The translations under genes and the position numbers were made by a program. 64,000 bases of DNA from Fidelibacterota bacterium. Lineage in GTDB: Bacteria; Marinisomatota; Marinisomatia; Marinisomatales; UBA1611. The notes beneath the pieces are model-generated. The model was not told the origin of the DNA and did not search any database. It saw only the letters and a program-made list of their open reading frames with translations. This document shows, piece by piece, positions 51,686-60,540 of the stretch. The stretch lies in the NCBI GenBank assembly GCA_002718285.1, contig PBAR01000028.1:1-64000 (forward strand), given 5' to 3'. Within the stretch, counting starts at the first letter, position 1. Each line of letters opens with the position of its first letter.

Positions 51686-53494
51686 CTATTTCAAAGCATA
51701 TGATTTTATCAATGCTTGATAAGGTCTGATCTCATTATTAATGAAAAATTTATTTATAACTTTGTCAAATCTCGAATCACCAATAATTACACTTTCTTTG
51801 ATATTGTCTAATCTATCGATAATATTTTTTGGAACTCCATCAATGATAAGTTTTTCTAAATCTTTTTTTGTTATCATAAATAGATTATCAGAGCCCTTTA
51901 ACACAAAATTTTTTGTTGCACGTTGGCTGAGCAACAAAATATCATCTGCCAGAATTCTTTGGCCTAAAACCATAGCTTGGTTTTCAGATTTCCAAAATGG
52001 TTCATTTTCATCAATTTTATAATATTCACTATTCTCGGCTTTAAAATCATTATATTTCAAAAATTTACCGGATGGATTTTTTCTATCTTCAAAAACAGCT
52101 TTTGAGCTTATATATGTTGGGTTTTTACCCAACATATATAAAATACCAATAGGAATAACAAATCTAAGAATATGCTTTTCCTTAAAATAATATAATATAT
52201 ACAAAAAACTAACTAAAGATGCGAGAAAATAAGCATGTGATTGATGATCAATGAGCCCGCCATTACGGACAAATATCCAGCCAAAAAAAGATATAAACAT
52301 GTAAATAAATAAATATTTATGTTGTTTATTTTTAAAATATAAAAAATAAAATGGAAAATAATATTTTATTATTATATAGAACATAAGAACCCCCAGAAAA
52401 ATAATTGAGCTGAATTTATTCTTTATGATTGCAATCAAACTACTTTCATTGTTTAAATCATTAACACTTAAGTCTATATTTGATTCAATTAATAATTTAA
52501 TGTTATCGGGCAACGACCAACCTTTTATTCCACTGAATGATAGTAAGTCATTTTTATTCAAGGGATTCATTAAACCAAAAGAAGTTGGCTCATTCGGCAT
52601 ATTAATAAATATCATTGAAAGTAATGATAGAAAAACAATAGAAGATGAAAAAATAGTTAAATTTGAAAATCTTATATTTTTATTATTATACCATAAATAA
52701 AATGACATACCAACTGCTATATAAAATATAGGTGCCTTTGCTGATATTAGTAAGATTGAAAAAAATAAAATCTCATTAATATTATCTTTCTTTATTGAAT
52801 GTAAAAAAATTTGGAACAGTAAAAATACATATACAAAAGATGAGACTGTCAGGTTATAGCTAATCTCTTCACCATATATAAAAAATAGAGCATAAATACC
52901 CAAACAGAAAATCCACAACTTCATCTTATTCAAATAATAAATGTTTAATAAAATATTAGATATAAAAATAATTGAAACAATATACCTTATCTCTAAACAA
53001 TACAGTAAGTTAGGTTCAAAATTCAAAAATCCAATACTAGCTATAAACCCTGCACTAAGTAAATGTGTGGATGCTAGTTCATATGGGAAATAATATGGTA
53101 CTCGAATATTCCCAAAATAATTTGCATTTAGCATTTCTACTGATGGAGAAAAATATAAAATATCATGTGATTCAACTATCCAATTCTGGTAGTGAAAAAT
53201 TCTGAAAAAATATCCAACGATTATTATTATCGGTATTATTTTTAGATCATATTGAATTCTTAAATTATTTTTTCTATAATCAATAAAAAATTTTATGACA
53301 CCTATAAAAATTAATAAAAATAATATCTCTCTAGTAAAAATAGGCGATATTCTAGCTATAGATGAGAGTATGCATCCTGCAGTAACTGAACCAGCTAAAA
53401 AAGATGATAGAAAGTCTTTATTTATTAATACTCTACCCCATAACCACATTAATAAAATTCCACTAAAAATTTCTATATATGAAAAAATATTCAC
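51686..53494 (-). CDS. Large membrane protein, possible GT-C-type transferase
   Basis: 602 residues with about 12-14 hydrophobic segments in the first 450, then a hydrophilic C-terminal domain (about 460-600). An early loop has an acidic pair (HYQNWIVESHDILYF, about 101-115) resembling the first periplasmic loop of GT-C enzymes. Family not recognised with confidence. The start is GTG at 53494. A perfect 15-bp inverted repeat lies inside the gene (52108-52141), coding for part of residues 452-463. It is downstream of a GDPD-like gene and upstream of the flippase. Confidence 0.6.
   Translation of the reverse strand: MNIFSYIEIFSGILLMWLWGRVLINKDFLSSFLAGSVTAGCILSSIARISPIFTREILFLLIFIGVIKFFIDYRKNNLRIQYDLKIIPIIIIVGYFFRIFHYQNWIVESHDILYFSPSVEMLNANYFGNIRVPYYFPYELASTHLLSAGFIASIGFLNFEPNLLYCLEIRYIVSIIFISNILLNIYYLNKMKLWIFCLGIYALFFIYGEEISYNLTVSSFVYVFLLFQIFLHSIKKDNINEILFFSILLISAKAPIFYIAVGMSFYLWYNNKNIRFSNLTIFSSSIVFLSLLSMIFINMPNEPTSFGLMNPLNKNDLLSFSGIKGWSLPDNIKLLIESNIDLSVNDLNNESSLIAIIKNKFSSIIFLGVLMFYIIIKYYFPFYFLYFKNKQHKYLFIYMFISFFGWIFVRNGGLIDHQSHAYFLASLVSFLYILYYFKEKHILRFVIPIGILYMLGKNPTYISSKAVFEDRKNPSGKFLKYNDFKAENSEYYKIDENEPFWKSENQAMVLGQRILADDILLLSQRATKNFVLKGSDNLFMITKKDLEKLIIDGVPKNIIDRLDNIKESVIIGDSRFDKVINKFFINNEIRPYQALIKSYALK
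52108..52141. repeat. Perfect 15-bp inverted repeat with a 4-nt loop inside a membrane-protein gene
   Basis: The arms TTATATATGTTGGGT and ACCCAACATATATAA are exact reverse complements separated by TTTT (52123-52126). The stem can form in DNA or in the minus-strand mRNA. No T-run follows immediately on either side, so it is not a standard terminator. Confidence 0.75.
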
Positions 53495-53502
53495 TTAGAG
53501 CA

Positions 53503-54093
53503 TTAAATCATCCATTTATTACTATTATATAATTTGTCACATACAGCATCAAGAACAAATTTTTCACCTTTTATGATATCAGTATAAACTCTTATTTCAT
53601 TTGATCTATGATGTAGTGCTGGTGAAACTATACAAATCTTAAAATTATTCTTTTTAAGAACATTATAAATATTTTTATTTAGAATAAATTTATCAAAACA
53701 ATCTAGCCATACCCATTTCACCTTACCCTTCATATTAATTATAGTTTCTATACCCTCAAAATCAGAGAGACGTATAGCAAGATTCTTTTCACCATTATTT
53801 GATAATTTATATATCATTGGGAATGAACTATCTAATAAAAAATATTTTTTAATTTTATACTTGTGGATTAATTCTAACACTTTATATTCTATTTGTTCAG
53901 ATTTTATATTTAAAATAAGGGTACCATGCTTATAAGAGCTGAGAAATTTCTCAAAATTATCTCCATCTTTGAACGGATCATGTTGGAGAACAATATTACC
54001 ATCATAATCCCTTAAATCAACTTCAACTCCATAATCCTTTGGAACCTTGAATAAATCATCTAAACGATTTATTCTATGAGCTATAAACTCCAT
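53503..54093 (-). CDS. Glycerophosphodiester phosphodiesterase-like (GDPD/PI-PLC fold) protein
   Basis: 196 residues, shorter than typical GDPD (about 240-300). The N-terminus FIAHRINR (3-10) gives H6 and R7; GVEVDLR (22-28) gives E24 and D26; and LQHDPF (36-41) gives H38. These are the conserved catalytic and metal residues of the family. GDPD cleaves glycerophosphodiesters to glycerol-3-phosphate. No signal peptide, so it is cytoplasmic. It abuts the GT2 gene (adjacent stop and ATG) and may recycle or make a glycerol/polyol phosphate for the TagF-like enzyme; that is inference. Confidence 0.78.
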   Translation of the reverse strand: MEFIAHRINRLDDLFKVPKDYGVEVDLRDYDGNIVLQHDPFKDGDNFEKFLSSYKHGTLILNIKSEQIEYKVLELIHKYKIKKYFLLDSSFPMIYKLSNNGEKNLAIRLSDFEGIETIINMKGKVKWVWLDCFDKFILNKNIYNVLKKNNFKICIVSPALHHRSNEIRVYTDIIKGEKFVLDAVCDKLYNSNKWMI

Positions 54094-54804
54094 CTATAAT
54101 TGTCTACTTAAATTGAAAATGAATTTTAATGTTCTTTGAATAACTTTAATTCTTGTAACGATACTTGATCCACCTCCACCCTTTGCTTCTCCAAATAGTC
54201 TTTCTTTAAAGTAAACAGGTAGCTCAACTATAGATAAATCATTTTTCATAGCAGTATAATAAAAATATAGATCAAGAGAAAAATCATCAGGTGATTTATT
54301 AATATAATTCAAAAATGATTTATGAAATATTTTTGGTTGAGCATTTATTTCCTTGAGATTTTTTCTTAATAAAATTGAAGATATTGTGCCCATTCCCCAA
54401 GTTAGAACAGTATCAATTAATGGTCTTTTTTTACGATATCCTTTTAAAAATGATTTTTTTACATCGGGTTGTTGGATAAAAATTTTATATCCTTTATAGA
54501 CATCTTTAATATCTGTTTGTAAATCAGCATGGGTCCAACTAATAACTTCTCCATTAGCATCGTTAACACCAGTCATGATACCATGTCCATATCCAATATT
54601 TTTATTAATATCAATTTTACGAATATTGATATTATTCAATAATTTTAATTCCTTCCTTAGCACTTTTGCTGAATTATCAGTAGATCCATTATTAACTAAA
54701 ATAATTTCTGTCCCAGATTCATAAGATTTGATTAATGCATTTAGTAACCTTGGAATATTTTCCTCTTCGTTATAACAAGGTATTACAATAGAAAGTTTTA
54801 TCAT
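54094..54804 (-). CDS. GT2-family glycosyltransferase with HxD in place of DxD
   Basis: 236 residues. LSIVIPCYNEEEN (4-16) opens the GT-A fold and the NNGSTDNS loop is at 38-45. The expected metal motif reads SWTHADLQTD (89-98), with H92-x-D94 where most DPM1-like members have DxD. It retains the HADLQTD core of a small DPM1-like subgroup, so it may be functional with altered metal use. No C-terminal membrane helices as in GtrB. The 4-nt overlap with the upstream dehydrogenase implies coupled translation. ATG at 54804. Confidence 0.82.
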   Translation of the reverse strand: MIKLSIVIPCYNEEENIPRLLNALIKSYESGTEIILVNNGSTDNSAKVLRKELKLLNNINIRKIDINKNIGYGHGIMTGVNDANGEVISWTHADLQTDIKDVYKGYKIFIQQPDVKKSFLKGYRKKRPLIDTVLTWGMGTISSILLRKNLKEINAQPKIFHKSFLNYINKSPDDFSLDLYFYYTAMKNDLSIVELPVYFKERLFGEAKGGGGSSIVTRIKVIQRTLKFIFNLSRQL

Positions 54805-55868
54805 TTAGTATTTTTAACTAAGACTTTAATTGAGTTAAAAATATTTTTCCTTGTTTTATGATCATAAAGCTTCTTTAAAATATTAGGGACTTCATCTAAA
54901 TAAATTGAATCTGTAACTAATTCGCTTGGCTTAACTCCACTATTAATTAATTCTAAAGTATATTTCCAATCATCTGGACTATGAGGCTTATATATTGAAT
55001 TCCAAGTTCCAAATATCGATAATTCTTTTCTAAGAATACTGCTAACAAGATCTTTAGGCAAAAGAAGATCATCTGTAATATTTCCCATCCAAAGAATAGA
55101 AGCTCCATGAGATGCTAATTTTATGCTGTTTCCAAACGCAACAGGATTACCTGTAGCTTCTATTACATTTTCAAAATTCAGAGAATTTAATAAGTCATCC
55201 CAATCTTTTTTATTTTTTAAATGTTTGACTTGATTCGTATACTTTAATGCTACGTCTAGTTTGAAGCTATTTCTATCAATAATTGTTAAATCTATATTTG
55301 GATGTTTAATCCGTAATATTTGAGCTGCCAAAATGCCAAGAAATCCCGCACCAATAATAACTGTTGATCCTGGGATTGGGTAACTATTATTATCAATAAT
55401 ATTAAATCGCTTCAACGCATGAACAACAACTGATAATGGCTCAATTAGAGCAGCATCTTCAAATCTAATACTATCTGGCAACTTTAGCATGTTCCATTCT
55501 GGAACATCTAAATACTCTGCATAACCACCATCGCATCTAGAACCAAAATAATTATAATTATGACATTGTGCATATATTTCTCTGTAGCAAGCTTCGCATT
55601 TAAAACATGGCAGCAGTGGAAAAATCGCAACTCTATCACCAGGATTATATTTTTTTATTTTACTTCCTACTTGTTCTACTTCACCTGAAATCTCATGACC
55701 CATTATTAATGGATAGTTATAAGCTCCATTATCATGACTTCTAGCAATATCAGAAGAGCACAATCCTACATTATGAATCTTTATTCTACAAAATGTTTCA
55801 TTCAAATCATCAAGCTCAATTTTTTCAAAACTAAGATTTTTGTTTGCTTTTAAGATTACTGCTTTCAT
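54801..55868 (-). CDS. Zinc-dependent alcohol dehydrogenase (MDR family)
   Basis: 355 residues. The catalytic zinc ligands are C37, H58 and E59 (GHEISGEVEQVG), and the structural zinc cysteines are C88, C91, C94 and C102. A Rossmann domain starts near GAGFLG. Sorbitol, ribulose-phosphate and threonine dehydrogenases belong here, as does TarJ, which reduces ribulose-5-phosphate to ribitol-5-phosphate. In this context, two MDR enzymes, an Rpe and a TagF-like transferase make polyol synthesis a reasonable reading, though the substrate is not demonstrated. ATG at 55868. Confidence 0.85.
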   Translation of the reverse strand: MKAVILKANKNLSFEKIELDDLNETFCRIKIHNVGLCSSDIARSHDNGAYNYPLIMGHEISGEVEQVGSKIKKYNPGDRVAIFPLLPCFKCEACYREIYAQCHNYNYFGSRCDGGYAEYLDVPEWNMLKLPDSIRFEDAALIEPLSVVVHALKRFNIIDNNSYPIPGSTVIIGAGFLGILAAQILRIKHPNIDLTIIDRNSFKLDVALKYTNQVKHLKNKKDWDDLLNSLNFENVIEATGNPVAFGNSIKLASHGASILWMGNITDDLLLPKDLVSSILRKELSIFGTWNSIYKPHSPDDWKYTLELINSGVKPSELVTDSIYLDEVPNILKKLYDHKTRKNIFNSIKVLVKNTK

Positions 55869-55874
55869 AAAATT

Positions 55875-56270
55875 TTATTTAAATACCAAATTCTTTATAA
55901 GAAAAAAATTCATAAATGTTGTAACTAATATACCTATAAACTGAGAAAGCAATTCTGGAACACCTATTATTTCAGTCACAGTTATTTGTGTAGTAACGTG
56001 CGCCATTAAACAAATTAGTTGAATAAATAAATACTTTATCAAACCCGTAGATACTGGGATGTTACTATTAAAAGTCCACAGACGATTGAAAATAAATCCA
56101 GTTACTGCTCCTGAAAGAAAACCAATGGCTCCAGAAATATAGTATATAAGATTTAAGCCAATTAATAAAGAATAAAAAATAAAATAGTTTATGCCTGTAT
56201 TAAGAAGTCCAACAATAAGAAATTTACTAATTTCATATTCCAATAGTCTATTTAGAATAGTATTTGACAT
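55875..56270 (-). CDS. GtrA-family membrane protein
   Basis: 131 residues from the ATG at 56270 with four hydrophobic segments; SKFLIVGLLNTGINYFIFY and FIFNRLWTF are the standard GtrA pattern. GtrA proteins are thought to flip undecaprenyl-phosphate-linked glucose or other sugars for GT-C decoration. A longer frame starts at a GTG (56303) inside the next gene, but the ATG gives the usual length and is preferred. A partner GtrB-like gene lies at 33.4 kb, in the same strand block. Confidence 0.85.
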   Translation of the reverse strand: MSNTILNRLLEYEISKFLIVGLLNTGINYFIFYSLLIGLNLIYYISGAIGFLSGAVTGFIFNRLWTFNSNIPVSTGLIKYLFIQLICLMAHVTTQITVTEIIGVPELLSQFIGILVTTFMNFFLIKNLVFK

Positions 56271-56293
56271 ATTTGTTTTTTTAATTAATAGGA

Positions 56294-57847
56294 TTAATTC
56301 CACTTTAAATAATTGTTAAAATAATTTTCCCAATATTCATAAACTTTTAATTCAAATGGATCACCAAATGAAATCCAAGCATCAACATCAAAACATACAA
56401 ACTTTTTTCCCTTCTCTAACAAAATATTTATACTATTTCCTATATAGTGTTCGCCATTAATCGTCAAATCATTTTCAATTGTATAATTTGCAGAAAAAAT
56501 AAAATCACTACCTCTCCTAAACCAAAAGGATCCTATTACCATCGGATCCTCACTAGGATTATTGCTAATTACATCTTTTTCAACAACTTCAGATACAAAT
56601 AAACTGTTTTTGTATGTTTTGCAATAAGCAAACGCTTTTGGATCTTTTGTAAGAAAACTTTTTAAACGATATGTCCAAATTGCCCCATCAATAGATTTAT
56701 CTTTTATAATTTCCTCCCATTTATCAAATGAATACAAAGTTTTATAATCACATGATGCAATAAATAAAGGATTATCTAAAGATATTTCTTTCTTTGCGAT
56801 AAGGCATGTTGCTGCTTGACCTGATGTATGCCGATTAACAGGAATAATCTTATTATTAAAAGAATTTAAAGCATCATCAATTGGATATTTTATATAATCT
56901 TTTTCTTTAGGCAAAAATACCCATTTACTTGCTGATGGAAATGATTTACAAGAAGTTAATACCATTGGTTCATTGCCTACAGGAATTAATGGCTTGCTTA
57001 ATCTATAGCCATATTGACGAAATCTTGATCCTTCCCCAGCCATAGGAATAATATTTATCTGCAAATTATTTTTTTTTATTGGACTTTGTATATTTTTATT
57101 TTTGTTAAAGTAGTTAGACCAAAATGTATATTGGTTTAAATCGTCAGGTGTGCCCCAACAAATAAAATTTTCCACTTTAAATACTTTTATTTTTAAATCA
57201 TCTTCAACCATATGATTGTAGTGCAAACTTGTATATGCTTCTTGCAAGGAATCTTTATATGTATCTAAAACAATCTTAGAATATTTTTGAAAAACTTTCC
57301 AATTGGCAAAATAATATATTCCAACAGATGCATGCTCTTTATGCCGCTTATTCGTAAAGCTTTTTTTCTCTCTTAATTTAACCAGTTCATAATTATTATT
57401 AATTTTTAAATAAGCATAATATGTATCTCCAAAAGAGGCGGGATGGAAACCTTGAAATGATGGTATTGCACCATCATAACCATGCACAGTCCTTTTAAAT
57501 AATTCATAGTCCCAATTCACTGTGAAATCACAATAACTAACAATTACTTCTTCATCATCAGGAATTTCTTCTACTTGTAATGCCGAATAAGTAGGACCAA
57601 TATTGTGAGATTTAATAACAGTTATCGTTGTTTTAGCAGAAAGACTAGCAAGATAAGTTTTTATACTAGGGTTATCTAATAATTGATCTTCATTTAATAC
57701 AAAATGAAAAGTATCTGAATAATCGAACATATTAATTACATGTTCAATCATTGGCTTGCCATCAATTGATATTAGAAATTTTGGAGTTTTTAGGCCAGCC
57801 TCTTTAAACCGTAATGAATGTCCCGCAAGAGTAATAATTACATTCAA
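56294..57847 (-). CDS. Double-domain sugar nucleotidyltransferase-like protein
   Basis: 517 residues containing two NTP-transferase (GT-A-like) domains in tandem. Domain 1 (about 1-250) begins IITLAGHSLRFKEAG and has PKFLIS and a SYCDFTV metal-site segment; the glycine signature is altered (AGHS). Domain 2 (about 262-515) begins IIPMAGEGSRFRQYG, then SKPLIPVGNEPMV and SCDYKTLYS, with a more regular G-x-G-x-R loop. Each half resembles NTP:sugar-phosphate nucleotidyltransferases of the HddC/GlmU-N class. One half may be regulatory or have another substrate. TTG start at 57847; the gene lies between a TIM-barrel isomerase and GtrA. Confidence 0.8.
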   Translation of the reverse strand: MNVIITLAGHSLRFKEAGLKTPKFLISIDGKPMIEHVINMFDYSDTFHFVLNEDQLLDNPSIKTYLASLSAKTTITVIKSHNIGPTYSALQVEEIPDDEEVIVSYCDFTVNWDYELFKRTVHGYDGAIPSFQGFHPASFGDTYYAYLKINNNYELVKLREKKSFTNKRHKEHASVGIYYFANWKVFQKYSKIVLDTYKDSLQEAYTSLHYNHMVEDDLKIKVFKVENFICWGTPDDLNQYTFWSNYFNKNKNIQSPIKKNNLQINIIPMAGEGSRFRQYGYRLSKPLIPVGNEPMVLTSCKSFPSASKWVFLPKEKDYIKYPIDDALNSFNNKIIPVNRHTSGQAATCLIAKKEISLDNPLFIASCDYKTLYSFDKWEEIIKDKSIDGAIWTYRLKSFLTKDPKAFAYCKTYKNSLFVSEVVEKDVISNNPSEDPMVIGSFWFRRGSDFIFSANYTIENDLTINGEHYIGNSINILLEKGKKFVCFDVDAWISFGDPFELKVYEYWENYFNNYLKWN

Positions 57848-57857
57848 TATTTATTTA

Positions 57858-58775
57858 CTAATTAATTATGTGAGGACGCCAATAATTAACAGATTCAACT
57901 AAATAAGGAATAACATTATTATCTGTTGGCTGCCTTTCCCTAAAACTTAATTCAAGGATTAAGTCAATATCTGATATATCATTTTTTTCTAAACTTTTGA
58001 TTATTTTATCAGCCTGAATTTTTCCTACTTTATTATATTCTTCTATAAATGGCCAGTGGCCACCTTTGTCTTTAGAACTTTGTTTAAGATGAATTTGTGC
58101 AGTGTCATCAGAAAATTCATCTATCCAAATATAAGGATTTGTATCATCAGTATTTCCCGAGCTTAAATCACCATGATCTACATCTAAACACAGTTTAAAT
58201 GGAAGAGATGATCCATTATTTACATCTTTATGCAAATTCCTACATTCTTCAATTGTTTCCCCTTGCTCTCTACTTATTGACATTGGCTCCCATGATAGAT
58301 AATCTAGCCCCTTATGAAGTGCATATTCTGAAATTAAATGCCAAGAATCAATATTTTGTTGACGTCTTTTTAAACGATCATTAGAATTATTATTGTCTTT
58401 AGCAGTAAAAATACCAAAGTGACTACCCATACTATTTGCACCTAATTTAACAGAAATATCAATAAATTTTTTAAACCAATCAATCCAATAATTTCTAATA
58501 TCACTATCTGGATGAGCAAGATGATTTACCCTAGTGAATGCGCCTGTGAAAGTACTATTAATTATTAAGTTATATTTATTGCATGAATTCACTATTCTTT
58601 CAACATTTGATTCAATTATTTTTTTTGGTAGATATGGATTAAGCATATCAGCAGTGAACTGAATATATTTTACCCCAAGCTCTTCTCCACATATTCTAGT
58701 CCACTCCTCAGGTTCACTAAATCGATTTAAAGCAAAACCGGTATTTATACCAAGTCTATACGACATTATTCTCAT
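57858..58775 (-). CDS. TIM-barrel sugar-phosphate isomerase/epimerase (AP-endonuclease-2-like)
   Basis: 305 residues with the xylose-isomerase-like TIM-barrel pattern: SMGSHFGIF around residue 114, SWEPMS near residue 161 (metal-binding Glu), CLDVDHGDL near residue 196 (metal-binding Asp/His) and a QIHLKQ strand further on. Such enzymes isomerise or epimerise keto-sugars. It overlaps ribulose-phosphate 3-epimerase by 20 nt, so both probably work on related C4-C6 keto-sugar phosphates. ATG at 58775; an ATG at 58766 is also possible. Confidence 0.8.
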   Translation of the reverse strand: MRIMSYRLGINTGFALNRFSEPEEWTRICGEELGVKYIQFTADMLNPYLPKKIIESNVERIVNSCNKYNLIINSTFTGAFTRVNHLAHPDSDIRNYWIDWFKKFIDISVKLGANSMGSHFGIFTAKDNNNSNDRLKRRQQNIDSWHLISEYALHKGLDYLSWEPMSISREQGETIEECRNLHKDVNNGSSLPFKLCLDVDHGDLSSGNTDDTNPYIWIDEFSDDTAQIHLKQSSKDKGGHWPFIEEYNKVGKIQADKIIKSLEKNDISDIDLILELSFRERQPTDNNVIPYLVESVNYWRPHIIN

Positions 58776-59460
58776 CCCTTATTTTTAAACCTAAATCTAT
58801 AGAATGATAAATCTTTTCCAGTGCTTGTGGAATAGAAATATCTTTTTTAAACAAACTACTTGATCCCAAAACTAATATATCTGCACCTGCAGCCACCATA
58901 TCTGGTATAGTTTCAGGATTAACATTTCCATCTACAGAAATTTTAATATTCAATTCTAGATCATTAATCATTTTTCTTAAATCTTTTATTTTTCTTATGG
59001 CTTTCGGGACTAAAGGCTGCCCTTTATAACCTGGATTTACTGTCATAATCAAAACTAGATCAATATCTTCAATTATATATTCAAGTGAAGTTAGAGGAGT
59101 AGCAGGAGAAAGAGCTACACCAACATTAGCTTCCATTCTCCTTATTGAAATTAAATTTCTATGTAGATTGCGACTGCTTTCTTGATGAATCGTATAATTA
59201 TCATTTTTACTTATACTAAAGGAATCAAACATCCTGTCAGGCTCTTCAACCATAAGATGATAATCAGATGGTAAATTAGAATTATCACGAAAAACATCAA
59301 TGATTGAGGACCCCATTGTAAAATCAGGAGCAAAATTTCCATCAATAATATCTATATGTAGATAATCTATATCATTATCTTGAATTTCTTTTAATTGTTG
59401 ACCAGCGTTCAACCAATCAACACACATTATTGAGGCAGATAGTTCAATATTTTTATACAT
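58756..59460 (-). CDS. rpe: Ribulose-phosphate 3-epimerase
   Basis: 234 residues, close to the usual 220-225. LHIDIIDGNFAPDFTMG (34-50) supplies H35 and D37 of the metal site and the family signature, DYHLMVEEP (66-74) supplies H68, ISVDGNVN near residue 176 supplies the second Asp, and MTVNPGYKGQ is the phosphate-loop strand. It interconverts ribulose- and xylulose-5-phosphate. Location between an MDR dehydrogenase and a TIM-barrel isomerase suggests a dedicated copy for a pentose- or polyol-derived building block. ATG at 59460, 8-nt overlap with the dehydrogenase. Confidence 0.9.
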   Translation of the reverse strand: MYKNIELSASIMCVDWLNAGQQLKEIQDNDIDYLHIDIIDGNFAPDFTMGSSIIDVFRDNSNLPSDYHLMVEEPDRMFDSFSISKNDNYTIHQESSRNLHRNLISIRRMEANVGVALSPATPLTSLEYIIEDIDLVLIMTVNPGYKGQPLVPKAIRKIKDLRKMINDLELNIKISVDGNVNPETIPDMVAAGADILVLGSSSLFKKDISIPQALEKIYHSIDLGLKIRDENNVV

Positions 59461-60523
59461 TTGGATTTACAATTACTTTAAGGCCCTTAGAAGAGCTAGC
59501 TAATGCAAAGGCATCCTTTATTTTTTCAAGGGGGAATTTATGAGTAATTAATGGCTCCAAATTAATTTTTTTATCTATAATTAATTTTAGCGCTTTTTCA
59601 TGCTGTTTAGGAGTAGAACCATGTGAGCCTGTAATATATGCTTCTTTATAATGTATTATATTTGATAAAAGATTTATTTGTTTAGCTGATTGAGGCAATC
59701 CCCCAAAAAAGTTCACTACACCTCTTTTAGCAAGAATCTGTATAGCTTGTTCATGTGTTTTTACTATTGGATTTGCAGTAAAAATCAAATCAACACCAAC
59801 ATTTTTAGTTAAAGACATAATTTTTTTAACTGGATCAATATTATTTGGGTTAATAAAAATATCGATCGGATCTATATATTTTTTTGCAAAGTCAAGCCTA
59901 TCATTAGAGGGCTCAATTAATATCAATCTCTTTTTATTATATATTGGTGCTAATAGACATAGCATTAATCCAATTGGGCCCCCACCGAAAACTACAATGG
60001 TACTTTCAGGTTTTATTAAGCTCCTTTCATAACCATTAATACAACAAGCTAAAGGTTCTGCCAACGCAACAATGTCAGGTGATAGATTATTTTTAATTAC
60101 TTGAATAGGTCCATATTTCACCATTAATGGATCTAATAACATATATTGTGAAAAACCTCCATCAAATTGATAACCTATAGCATAATTTATATCACAACAA
60201 TTTGATCTACCATTATTACAATGATCACATTTTCCGCAAGGAACATCAGCACCTATAGAAATTAAATCACCAACTTTATAATCATTTACACCATCACCAA
60301 CTTTAGCAATAATCCCAGAAATTTCATGCCCAATTATTCTAGGTGGATCTATTCTGGGATTACCATCATTAAAAATTCTTAAATCTGAACCGCATATAGC
60401 ACATGCCTCAATTTTTACCAATATTGAACCTTTTATAACTTCTGGTATTGGATGTTCTTTAACCTCTAACTTTCCTGGGCCATACCAAAAAGCAGACTTT
60501 TGTTTATTATTTGTTAATTTCAT
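59453..60523 (-). CDS. Zinc-dependent alcohol dehydrogenase (MDR family), second copy
   Basis: 356 residues. Catalytic zinc ligands are C44, H66 and E67 (GHEISGIIAKVG), structural zinc cysteines C96, C99, C102 and C110 (or C109), and the Rossmann motif is GGGPIG. The sequence resembles sorbitol/L-threonine-type MDR enzymes and differs from the copy at 54801-55868 beyond family motifs, so they probably have different substrates. It lies upstream of rpe. ATG at 60523. Confidence 0.86.
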   Translation of the reverse strand: MKLTNNKQKSAFWYGPGKLEVKEHPIPEVIKGSILVKIEACAICGSDLRIFNDGNPRIDPPRIIGHEISGIIAKVGDGVNDYKVGDLISIGADVPCGKCDHCNNGRSNCCDINYAIGYQFDGGFSQYMLLDPLMVKYGPIQVIKNNLSPDIVALAEPLACCINGYERSLIKPESTIVVFGGGPIGLMLCLLAPIYNKKRLILIEPSNDRLDFAKKYIDPIDIFINPNNIDPVKKIMSLTKNVGVDLIFTANPIVKTHEQAIQILAKRGVVNFFGGLPQSAKQINLLSNIIHYKEAYITGSHGSTPKQHEKALKLIIDKKINLEPLITHKFPLEKIKDAFALASSSKGLKVIVNPNV

Positions 60524-60540
60524 ACAAAAATTAATTTATG

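Noticed and set aside
52108..52141. Hairpin as an intrinsic terminator
   Set aside because: It is inside a coding sequence and no T-run follows on either strand.
52425..52700. Plus-strand open frame inside the large membrane gene
   Set aside because: Antisense frame in AT-rich coding sequence; no protein family or ribosome-binding site.
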